NCBI RefSeq assembly: GCF_005508865.1
Contig: NZ_SCOM01000001.1
Location: 1,488,001 to 1,552,000, forward strand
From: Pseudomonas sp. F(2018)
GTDB taxonomy: Bacteria > Pseudomonadota > Gammaproteobacteria > Pseudomonadales > Pseudomonadaceae
DNA length: 64,000 nt
Reading direction: 5' to 3'
Shown here: positions 56,987 through 64,000 of the stretch, piece by piece
How the letters are laid out: each line of letters begins with the position of its first letter
How positions within the stretch are numbered: the first letter of the stretch is position 1
Translations under genes and position numbers: made by a program
Notes under the pieces: model-generated
Databases searched by the model: none
What the model saw: only the letters and a program-made list of their open reading frames with translations
What the model was told of the DNA's origin: nothing

Positions 56987-57607
56987 TTAGCCCTTGAAGC
57001 CTTTACCCACCAGGTAGACTTCCCGCGAGCGTGGGCGCGAGGCTTCCGGTTTGCGGATCGCCACCTTCTCGAACGAGCTGCGCACGTCCTTCAGGAAGGC
57101 CTCGGAGCCTTCGCCCTGGAACACCTTCACCGCGTAGTTGCCGCCGGGCTTGAGCACCTGGCGCACCATGTCCAGGGTCAGCTCGACCAGGTACATCGAC
57201 GAGGCCTGGTCTGCCACCGCGACGCCGCTGATGTTCGGTGCGATGTCGGAGATGATCAGGTCGGGCTGGCGGCCGTCGAGCTTGGCGAGGATCTGCTGGA
57301 ACACGGCATCCTCGGTGAAATCGCCCTGGATGAAGTCGACGTTGTCCAGCGGGTCCATCGGCAGGATGTCGCTGGCGATCACGCGGCCGTTGTCACCGAC
57401 GATCTTGCCGGCCACCTGGGACCAGCCGCCGGGTGCCGAACCCAGGTCCATGACCAGCATGCCGGGGCGGATCAGCTTGTCCTTCTCGTTCAGCTCGAGC
57501 AGCTTGTAGCTGGCCCGCGAGCGATAGCCGTCCTTCTGCGCGCGTTTGACGTAAGGATCGTTGACGTGTTCGTTCAGCCAGCGGCTGCTGCTTTTGGAGC
57601 GTTTCAT
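56987..57607 (-). CDS. rlmE: 23S rRNA (uridine-2552-2'-O)-methyltransferase RlmE
   Basis: 206 residues from ATG 57607. It methylates U2552 of 23S rRNA in the cytoplasm. The SAM site is [11 protein letters not shown], with the K-D-K-E tetrad seen as Lys of SRASYKLLE, Asp of LIISDIAPN, Lys of YAVKVFQG and Glu of SREVYLVG. In most pseudomonads rlmE is followed by ftsH; here the next gene is a chemoreceptor, so this copy is separated from ftsH. It is divergent from the FAD oxidoreductase. Confidence 0.93.
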   Translation of the reverse strand: MKRSKSSSRWLNEHVNDPYVKRAQKDGYRSRASYKLLELNEKDKLIRPGMLVMDLGSAPGGWSQVAGKIVGDNGRVIASDILPMDPLDNVDFIQGDFTEDAVFQQILAKLDGRQPDLIISDIAPNISGVAVADQASSMYLVELTLDMVRQVLKPGGNYAVKVFQGEGSEAFLKDVRSSFEKVAIRKPEASRPRSREVYLVGKGFKG

Positions 57608-57829
57608 GAGGGGGCCAGGCACGGAAAATCAGGTGGGGTGCGGGCCGTTGCATGGGCAGCGGGCCGCAAAGTGGCGGCAATTATAAGCCGATAGTGCGCC
57701 GCAGGTTAAATCCACGGGGCCCGCGCCCCGGCACGCGGCCTGACAGGGCAGGGTGGCCGCGGCTACAATTGGCGCCTTACCCCTCCTTCTTCGCTTCCTT
57801 TGCCGGGTCGACCGGCCAGGATTACCGCC

Positions 57830-59449
57830 ATGATTCGCATCAACGAACTGTCCCTGCCCCTCGATCATTCCGCCGATGAACTGCGCCAGGCCATCCTCAA
57901 GCGCCTGGGTATCGCCGACGCCGACCTGCTGGACTTCAGCGTATTCAAGCGCAGCTACGATGCGCGCAAGAAGAACAGCGTCATCCTGTTCATCTACATC
58001 ATCGACGTGGAGGTGCGTGACGAGGCGGCGATCCTGGCGCGCTTCGCCGATGACCAGCACATCCGCGTGGCCCCGGACACCAACTACTATCCGGTCGGCC
58101 AGGCGCCGGCCGGCCTGAGCGAGCGCCCGCTGGTGGTGGGCTTCGGTCCCTGCGGCCTGTTCGCCGCGCTGCTGCTGGCGCAGATGGGCTTCAAACCCAT
58201 CGTGCTGGAACGCGGCAAGGATGTGCGCCGCCGCACCAAGGACACCTGGGCCCTGTGGCGCAAGAAGGTGCTGACTCCGGAGTCCAACGTGCAGTTCGGC
58301 GAGGGCGGTGCCGGGCTGTTCTCCGACGGCAAGCTGTACAGCCAGATCAAGGACCCGAAGTTCTACGGGCGCAAGGTGATGCACGAGTTCGTCCGCGCCG
58401 GCGCGCCGGAAGAGATCATGTATGTCAGCAAGCCGCACATCGGCACCTTCCGCCTCACCGGCGTGGTGGCGGCCATGCGCGAGGAAATCATCGCCCTGGG
58501 CGGCGAGGTGCGCTTCGAGAGCAAGGTCAGCGACCTGGTGATCGACGACGGCCAACTGGAAGGTGTAGTGCTGGCCGATGGCGAGACCATTCGCAGCCGC
58601 CACGTGGTGCTGGCGCTGGGCCATAGCTCGCGGGATACCTTCCGCATGCTGCATCGACAGAACGTGTTCATCGAGGCCAAGCCCTTCGCCATCGGCTTCC
58701 GCGTCGAGCACCCGCAATCGCTGATCGACCAGGCCCGCCTGGGCAAGTACGCCGGTCACCCGGAGCTGGGCGCCGCCGACTACAAGCTGGTGCACCACGC
58801 CAAGAACGGCCGCGCCGTGTACAGCTTCTGCATGTGCCCGGGCGGCACCGTGGTGGCTGCCACCTCCGAGCCGGAGCGCGTGGTCACCAACGGCATGAGC
58901 CAGTACTCGCGCAACGAGCGCAACGCCAACTCCGGCATCGTCGTCGGCATCAACCCGGAGCAGGACTTCCCCGGCGGCCCGCTGGCCGGCGTGGAGTTCC
59001 AGGAGCGCCTGGAGTCGCGTGCCTACGAGCTGGGCGGGCGTGACTACTGCGCACCGGCCCAATTGGTGGGCGACTTTATTCGCGGCACGCCGTCGAGCGA
59101 GTTCGGCGAGGTCGAGCCTTCGTACAAGCCCGGCGTGCGTCTGGGTGACCTGGCGCCGTCGCTGCCGGAATACGCCATCGAGGCGATCCGCGAGGCGCTG
59201 CCGGCCTTCGGCAAGCAGATTCGCGGCTTCGACCGCGACGACGCGATCCTCACCGGTATCGAGACCCGCACCTCGTCGCCGGTGCGCATCACCCGCGACA
59301 ACGAGAGCCTGCAGAGCCTCAACCTCAAGGGCCTGTACCCGGCCGGCGAGGGCGCCGGCTACGCCGGCGGCATCCTCTCGGCGGGCGTGGACGGCATCAA
59401 GGTCGCCGAGGCGGTGGCCAAGTCGCTGCTGGCCGGGCAGGGCGCTTGA
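57830..59449 (+). CDS. NAD(P)/FAD-dependent oxidoreductase (COG2509 type)
   Basis: 539 residues from ATG 57830. After an N-terminal ~95 residue domain (LDHSADELRQAILKRLGI, SYDARKKNSVILFIYIIDVEV), the FAD-binding motif is VVGFGPCGLFAALLLAQMGFKPIVLERG, with EGGAGLFSDGKL and YPAGEGAGYAGGILSAGVDG near the end (read in parts). The family has an unclear substrate; it is linked to electron transfer or dehydrogenation. The stop overlaps the start of the RNA methyltransferase gene by one base. Confidence 0.9.
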   Translation: MIRINELSLPLDHSADELRQAILKRLGIADADLLDFSVFKRSYDARKKNSVILFIYIIDVEVRDEAAILARFADDQHIRVAPDTNYYPVGQAPAGLSERPLVVGFGPCGLFAALLLAQMGFKPIVLERGKDVRRRTKDTWALWRKKVLTPESNVQFGEGGAGLFSDGKLYSQIKDPKFYGRKVMHEFVRAGAPEEIMYVSKPHIGTFRLTGVVAAMREEIIALGGEVRFESKVSDLVIDDGQLEGVVLADGETIRSRHVVLALGHSSRDTFRMLHRQNVFIEAKPFAIGFRVEHPQSLIDQARLGKYAGHPELGAADYKLVHHAKNGRAVYSFCMCPGGTVVAATSEPERVVTNGMSQYSRNERNANSGIVVGINPEQDFPGGPLAGVEFQERLESRAYELGGRDYCAPAQLVGDFIRGTPSSEFGEVEPSYKPGVRLGDLAPSLPEYAIEAIREALPAFGKQIRGFDRDDAILTGIETRTSSPVRITRDNESLQSLNLKGLYPAGEGAGYAGGILSAGVDGIKVAEAVAKSLLAGQGA

Positions 59450-60171
59450 TGAAGCTCGACGACGTCAAGAAACTGCAGCAGAAGAAGTATCGCGCCGAGT
59501 TCGGCCACTTTCTGGTTGAGGGTGAGCACCTGGTGCTGGAGCTGCAGAAGGCGGCCGTGCACAACCCGCTGCTGCAGCGCAGCCAGTTGTATGTGACCGC
59601 CGCCCACGAGCACTGGCAGAGCCCGTTCAAGACCCATGTGATCGGCGAACGGCAGATGGCGCAGATCTCCGACACCAAGACGCCGCAGGGCATCGTCGCC
59701 GTGGTGCCGATGCCGCAGGGCGCCGCGCCGGTGGTTGCCGGCGAGCGTGCCATCTACCTGCACGAGATCCAGGACCCGGGCAACCTCGGCACCATCCTGC
59801 GCACCCTGGCCTGGTTCGGCGGCTTCCGCTGCCTGCTCAGCCCTGGCAGCGTCGACCCGTACAACCCCAAGGTGGTGCGTTCGAGCATGGGCGCGATCTT
59901 CCATGCCCCGCTGGAGCTGGATGTCGAGCTGGACTCCCTGGCCGAGCGCTTCCCGCGCATCGCCTGCCTGGACATGCAGGGCGACAGCCTGCAGTCCGCC
60001 GGCTTCAAGGACTTCGACTGCTACCTGTTCGGCAACGAAGCCCGCGGCGTGCCGCGCGAGCAGCTCAGCGCGCTCGGCGCCCAGCCATTCACCATCGCCG
60101 GCTGTGGCGCCATCGAGTCGCTGAACCTGGCCTCCACCGTCAACATGTGCGCCTACGAGCTGAGCCGCTAG
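59449..60171 (+). CDS. TrmH/SpoU-family RNA methyltransferase
   Basis: 240 residues. Substrate domain (KKYRAEFGHFLVEGEHLVLEL) followed by a SPOUT knot: IYLHEIQDPGNLGTILRTLAWFG (motif 1), YLFGNEARGVPREQL (motif 2) and IESLNLASTVNMCAYEL (motif 3). It would 2'-O-methylate rRNA or tRNA using SAM. ATG 59449 lies in TGATG with the preceding gene stop. The target nucleotide cannot be given from sequence alone. Confidence 0.92.
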   Translation: MKLDDVKKLQQKKYRAEFGHFLVEGEHLVLELQKAAVHNPLLQRSQLYVTAAHEHWQSPFKTHVIGERQMAQISDTKTPQGIVAVVPMPQGAAPVVAGERAIYLHEIQDPGNLGTILRTLAWFGGFRCLLSPGSVDPYNPKVVRSSMGAIFHAPLELDVELDSLAERFPRIACLDMQGDSLQSAGFKDFDCYLFGNEARGVPREQLSALGAQPFTIAGCGAIESLNLASTVNMCAYELSR

Positions 60172-60175
60172 CGGC

Positions 60176-60829
60176 TCAGGTTCGTTTATTCAGCCTGCCG
60201 GCCAATCTATCTCCGCCGAGCTGGATCAGGCTGACCATCGCTACCAGCACGACTATCACCGTCAGCATCACCTGGGTGTCGAAGCGCTGGTAGCCATAGC
60301 GGTAGGCCAGATCGCCCAGGCCGCCGGCACCGATGGCGCCAGCCATGGCCGAGGAGTTGATCATGGTCACCAGGGTGATGGTGAAGCCGCCGACTATGCC
60401 GGGCAGAGCCTCGGGCAGCAGCACGTGCCAGATGATGTGCCGACGCCGGCAGCCCATGGCCTGGGCGGCCTCGATCAAACCCAGATCGACCTCGCGCAGG
60501 CTGACTTCGGCGATGCGCGCGAAGAACGGCGTGGCGGCGATGGTCAGCGGGACCACGGCGGCCCATACGCCGTAGGTGGTGCCGACCACCAGGCGGGTGA
60601 AGGGGATCAGCGCGACCATCAGGATCAGGAATGGCACCGAGCGGAACAGGTTGACGATGGCGCCGAGCAGACGGTTCAGGCGTGGCGCCTCGAACAGGCC
60701 GCCGCGGCCGCTGGTGACCAGGAATACCGCCAGCGGGATGCCGACGAGCAGGGCCAGCAGCGATGACACGCCGACCATCAGCAGGGTGTCGAGCAGGCCC
60801 TGGCAGAGACGTTCAAGCAGCAGTGGCAT
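60176..60829 (-). CDS. metI: methionine-type ABC transporter permease MetI
   Basis: 217 residues with five hydrophobic helices and the EAA loop [26 protein letters not shown] (in parts). It is the inner-membrane subunit of a MetNIQ importer, and [18 protein letters not shown] ends it. It overlaps metN by 17 bases. The four genes LLM-metQ-metN-metI are probably one transcript on the minus strand. Confidence 0.92.
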   Translation of the reverse strand: MPLLLERLCQGLLDTLLMVGVSSLLALLVGIPLAVFLVTSGRGGLFEAPRLNRLLGAIVNLFRSVPFLILMVALIPFTRLVVGTTYGVWAAVVPLTIAATPFFARIAEVSLREVDLGLIEAAQAMGCRRRHIIWHVLLPEALPGIVGGFTITLVTMINSSAMAGAIGAGGLGDLAYRYGYQRFDTQVMLTVIVVLVAMVSLIQLGGDRLAGRLNKRT

Positions 60830-61886
60830 AGCCGACTACCTCCGCGTGGTCCGCCAGGCGGCGGGCGTTGTTCAGCAGTTGTTCCGGCTCCAGTGCGGAG
60901 CCTGCCACTTCCACCAGCAGGCGGCCGAGCGGGCGGCCCTGGATGCGTTCGATGCCGCCGTCGAGCAGGGTCACCCGGCCGCCGAGGGCGCTGCCGATGC
61001 CGAGCAGGTCCGGCGCGGTGCCGTGGCCGGCGTAGTGCAGGCGCAGCACCAGGTTGTCATCCGGGGTCAGGCGGTAGCTGCGCAGGCGCGCCTTGAGGTC
61101 GTCCGGCAGCTCGTGCTGCAGCGGCGCCAGCAGGGTGCGGGTGACCTCGTGGCTGGGCGTGCCAAACACGCGCCAGACCGGACCCTGTTCGACGATCTCG
61201 CCCTGTTCCAGCACCACCACGCGCTCGCAGATGTCGCGGATCACCGCCATCTCGTGGGTGATCAGCACGATGGTCAGGTTCAGGCGCAGGTTGATCTGCC
61301 GCAGCAGGGCGAGGATCGACTGGGTGGTCTCCGGGTCCAGCGCGCTGGTGGCCTCGTCGCACAGCAGGATGTCCGGATCGTGCACCAGCGCGCGGGCGAT
61401 GCCGACGCGCTGCTTTTGTCCGCCGGAGAGCTGCGCCGGGTAGGCGTCGTGCTTGCCCTCCAGGCCGACCAGCTTGAGCAGCTCGTCGACCTTGCGCCGG
61501 CGCTCCTCGCGCGGCACGCCGGCGACCTTGAGTGGGAGCTCGACGTTCTGCCGCACGGTCTTGGCCGAGAGCAAATTGAAGTGCTGGAAGATCATGCCGA
61601 TGCGCCGACGCAGCGCCACCAGCTGGTCGTAGTCGTGCTGGCCGATGTCCACGCCGTCGATCAGCACGCGGCCGCTGGTGGGCTTTTCCAGGCGGTTGAT
61701 GGTGCGCAGCAGCGAGGACTTGCCGGCGCCGCTGCGGCCGATGATGCCGAAGATCTCGCCACGGTCGATGGCCAGGTCGATGTCGCGCAGGGCGCGCACA
61801 CCGGTGACGTAGGTCTTGCCGACACCGACGAAGCGCAGCTGCGCCTCGCCGGTGGCTTGCGGCAGGTGGGCCTGGAAGCCGCTCAT
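60813..61886 (-). CDS. metN: methionine-type ABC transporter ATPase MetN
   Basis: 357 residues. Walker [15 protein letters not shown], signature [15 protein letters not shown] and Walker [13 protein letters not shown] are intact, and the C-terminal ~100 residues hold the NIL/C2 regulatory domain ([14 protein letters not shown] region). It drives import of methionine or an analogue. One base separates its start from the metQ stop. Confidence 0.93.
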   Translation of the reverse strand: MSGFQAHLPQATGEAQLRFVGVGKTYVTGVRALRDIDLAIDRGEIFGIIGRSGAGKSSLLRTINRLEKPTSGRVLIDGVDIGQHDYDQLVALRRRIGMIFQHFNLLSAKTVRQNVELPLKVAGVPREERRRKVDELLKLVGLEGKHDAYPAQLSGGQKQRVGIARALVHDPDILLCDEATSALDPETTQSILALLRQINLRLNLTIVLITHEMAVIRDICERVVVLEQGEIVEQGPVWRVFGTPSHEVTRTLLAPLQHELPDDLKARLRSYRLTPDDNLVLRLHYAGHGTAPDLLGIGSALGGRVTLLDGGIERIQGRPLGRLLVEVAGSALEPEQLLNNARRLADHAEVVGYATAA

Positions 61887-61887
61887 C

Positions 61888-62694
61888 TCAACTCTCCCAA
61901 CCCGCCTGGTAGAGCTTGCCGTGAGCCTTGTCGAGGGCGGCGCGCACTTTCGGCGAATGCTGGTAGATGTCGATGAATTTGAGCACGCGCGCGTCCTTGG
62001 CCTTCTCCGGATGGGCGACGAACTGGATGATGTACTCGGGGTGGTCGAGGCCGTCGAACAGCAGGGCGGACTCGGCGTCCAGGGTGCCGGCCAGACGGAT
62101 GTAGTGCGGGTAGCCCTGGGCCAGGTCGACCTCGTCCAGCGCGCGCACCAGCTGCACGGCCTCCAGCTCGATGATCTTCAGGTGCTTGGGGTTGTCGGTG
62201 ATGTCTTCCAGAGTGGCCTTGTAGCCGACGCCGGGCTTGAGCTTGATCAGCCCGGCCTTCTCCAGCAGCTGCAGGCCGCGGCCGCCGTTGACCGGGTCGT
62301 TGGCGATGGCCACGGTGGCGGCGTCCGGCAGGCTGGCGAAGTCCTTGTGCTTCTTGGAGTAGAGGCCGACGTTGTTGATCACCCCGCGGGCCACCGGCAC
62401 CAGGTCGTAGCCGCCTTCCTTCTTGGCGTTCTCCAGGAAGGGGATGTGCTGGAAGTAGTTCACGTCGATGTCGCCGTTGGCCAGGCTGACATTGGGCGCG
62501 ATCCAATCGGTGAATTCCACCAGCTCCACGTCCAGGCCCTGGGCCTTGGCTTCGGCCACGGCTACTTCCAGCGGCGGGGCGAAGGCGGCGGTGGTGCCGA
62601 GCTTGAGCGGTTCGTCCGCCTGGGCCAGGCCGCCGGCCAGCAGCAGGCCGAGGGCGGCGGCGCGCAGGGTGAAGCTACGAATGGTTTTACGCAT
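61888..62694 (-). CDS. metQ: MetQ-type substrate-binding protein
   Basis: 268 residues. The mature protein follows the NlpA/MetQ fold ([35 protein letters not shown], in parts). The signal peptide [26 protein letters not shown] has no lipobox cysteine, so it is probably a soluble periplasmic protein, not a lipoprotein as in E. coli. It overlaps the monooxygenase gene by 8 bases, and may bind an organosulfur compound rather than methionine. Confidence 0.9.
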   Translation of the reverse strand: MRKTIRSFTLRAAALGLLLAGGLAQADEPLKLGTTAAFAPPLEVAVAEAKAQGLDVELVEFTDWIAPNVSLANGDIDVNYFQHIPFLENAKKEGGYDLVPVARGVINNVGLYSKKHKDFASLPDAATVAIANDPVNGGRGLQLLEKAGLIKLKPGVGYKATLEDITDNPKHLKIIELEAVQLVRALDEVDLAQGYPHYIRLAGTLDAESALLFDGLDHPEYIIQFVAHPEKAKDARVLKFIDIYQHSPKVRAALDKAHGKLYQAGWES

Positions 62695-64000
62695 GGCGAG
62701 ATTCCTTTTCTTCGGTTTTTAGGTGCGCTTGCCGCCAGTGGGCGGCCGGATGTGGCGCGGTCAGTCGCGGGCCCTGGCCGAACAGCTTGTGGCGCAGGGC
62801 GCCGTCGGCGTAGGCGGTCTTGTAGCGGCCGCGTTGCTGCAGCTCGGGGATCACCAGGTCGATGAAATCGACGTAGCTCTCCGGGGTGACGGTGCGGGTG
62901 AGGTTGAAGCCGTCCAGGCCGGTCTCGTCGATCCAGGCCAGCAGCTGGTCGGCCACCTGGCTGGGTGAGCCGACCGCCTGCGGATAGCGGCCGCCGAGGG
63001 CGTGCTGCTCCAGCAGGCGGCGTTTGGTCCAGCCGCTGAAGCTCTTGACCACCGACTCGATGGCGTTGGTCTTGCGCTCGACGATCGGCTCGTCCAGGCC
63101 GAAGCCCGCCAGGTCGATGCCGGTGGAGGCGGAGAAATGCGCGATACCGGCCTCGGGGCTGGCGTGGCGCTGGTACTCGGCCAGCTTGTCCCGGGCCTCG
63201 GCCTCGCTCGGCGCGACCACCACGTTGATGCCCATGAACACCTTGATCGCATCCGCCGGGCGGCCGGCAGCCACGGCTGCGGCACGCACCTTGTCGACCT
63301 GGGCACGCACCGCTTCCTTGTTCTGCCCGCCGATGAACACGCACTCGGCGTGGCTGCCGGCGAACTGCAGGCCGCGTGCGGAGGAGCCGGCCTGGAACAG
63401 CAGCGGCGTGCGCTGCGGCGAGGGTTGGCTGAGGTGGTAGCCCTCGACCTGGTAGAACTCGCCGTGGTGGCGGATCGGATGGACCTTGTGCGGCTGGGCG
63501 TAGATGCGCCGGCCGCGGTCGGCGAGTACGGCGTCGTCTTCCCAGCTGCCTTCCCAGAGCTTGTAGAGCACCTCCAGGTACTCGTCGGCCTGGTCGTAGC
63601 GGCGGTCGTGTTCCACCTGTTCGCTGTGGCCCATGGCGCGGGCCGCGCTCTCCAGGTAGCCGGTGACGATGTTCCAGCCGACCCGGCCGCCAGTGAGGTG
63701 GTCCAGCGTGCTCATGCGCCGGGCGAAGGTGAAGGGCGCCTCGTAGCTCAGGTTGGCGGTGACGCCGAAGCCCAGGTGCGAGGTGACGCCGGCCATGGCA
63801 GAGACCAGCAGCAGCGGGTCGTTGACCGGCAGCTGGATGCTCTCGCGCAGAGTCAGGTCGACGCCGCCCTGGTACACGTCGTAGACGCCGAGGATGTCGG
63901 CGAGGAACAGACCGTCGAATAGCCCGCGCTCGAGCAGGCGGGCCAGGTCGGTCCAGTAGTCCAGGCGGTTGAAGTCCACCGAGCGGTCGCGCGGGTGGGT
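62687..64000 (-). CDS. LLM-class flavin-dependent monooxygenase (NtaA/SnaA/DszA type), 5' end outside window
   Basis: At least 437 residues; the frame is open to the right edge (THPRDRS precedes VDFNRLDYW), so the start is missing. The luciferase-like fold carries GRVGWNIVTGYLESAARAMG, LLFQAGSSARGLQFAGSHAECVF and DGFNLTRTVTPESYVDFIDLVIPELQQRG (in parts). Such FMNH2-dependent enzymes oxidise nitrilotriacetate, dibenzothiophene sulfone, alkane sulfonates or dimethyl sulfide. Linkage to a MetNIQ importer favours an organosulfur substrate. It overlaps metQ by 8 bases. Confidence 0.9.
   Translation of the reverse strand, partial: THPRDRSVDFNRLDYWTDLARLLERGLFDGLFLADILGVYDVYQGGVDLTLRESIQLPVNDPLLLVSAMAGVTSHLGFGVTANLSYEAPFTFARRMSTLDHLTGGRVGWNIVTGYLESAARAMGHSEQVEHDRRYDQADEYLEVLYKLWEGSWEDDAVLADRGRRIYAQPHKVHPIRHHGEFYQVEGYHLSQPSPQRTPLLFQAGSSARGLQFAGSHAECVFIGGQNKEAVRAQVDKVRAAAVAAGRPADAIKVFMGINVVVAPSEAEARDKLAEYQRHASPEAGIAHFSASTGIDLAGFGLDEPIVERKTNAIESVVKSFSGWTKRRLLEQHALGGRYPQAVGSPSQVADQLLAWIDETGLDGFNLTRTVTPESYVDFIDLVIPELQQRGRYKTAYADGALRHKLFGQGPRLTAPHPAAHWRQAHLKTEEKESRHA

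Overview
The window is a contiguous 64 kb piece of a high-GC gammaproteobacterial chromosome, most likely Pseudomonas sensu lato. Supporting signs are a PctA-type chemoreceptor, a PhaZ-like hydrolase, many LysR, AraC, TetR and HxlR regulators next to short-chain dehydrogenases, Maa, RlmE and MetNIQ, and GC-rich third codon positions throughout. I see no rRNA, tRNA, CRISPR array, insertion sequence or prophage. It reads as ordinary chromosome with accessory metabolic and stress islands.

Region by region. 1-3.1 kb holds a truncated DUF1232 gene and an overlapping pair, an LTA-synthase-type sulfatase plus a PAP2 phosphatase, which suggests envelope phospho-group chemistry. 3.2-12.4 kb holds a PhaZ-like hydrolase, an HxlR regulator divergent from a FabF-type ketosynthase, and a minus-strand catabolic cluster (Tat-exported amidohydrolase, membrane-anchored monooxygenase, secreted esterase, YcaC-like hydrolase) with a RidA protein and a LysR regulator. 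12.6-20.7 kb holds a MarC protein and a three-gene signalling operon (HD-GYP response regulator, a 1462-residue hybrid kinase, a dual-receiver kinase). 20.7-29 kb holds small redox enzymes with their regulators. 29.1-31.8 kb is a chromate resistance operon (chrB-chrA-rhodanese). 31.9-37 kb holds a metallo-hydrolase, a TetR regulator with two operator-like palindromes, a YciI protein, Tag glycosylase, a DapA-family lyase and a VOC protein.

37.3-42.7 kb is a stress-protection island: a KGG-repeat protein, a secreted small protein, an SDR, an HhH protein, a DUF892 ferritin-like protein and a manganese catalase. Next to it, 42.7-50.5 kb on the minus strand, is the most interesting part. It is a Gram-negative stressosome operon (RsbR, RsbS, RsbT and a fused ATPase/PP2C RsbX-like protein) read straight into two histidine kinases with receiver domains, and preceded by a third hybrid kinase. 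Its genes overlap or nearly touch, and three successive products carry RsbT/RsbW-type ATPase domains. No DNA-binding or sigma-factor output gene is present in the cluster.

50.8-64 kb holds a DT-repeat acidic peptide, exonuclease III, an Maa-type acetyltransferase, an amidase, a PctA-like chemoreceptor, RlmE (not next to ftsH), a large FAD oxidoreductase with a TrmH-family methyltransferase, and an operon of flavin monooxygenase-metQ-metN-metI that runs off the right edge. This operon suggests uptake and oxidation of an organosulfur compound. All functions are inferred from sequence motifs read by eye; no database search was run.
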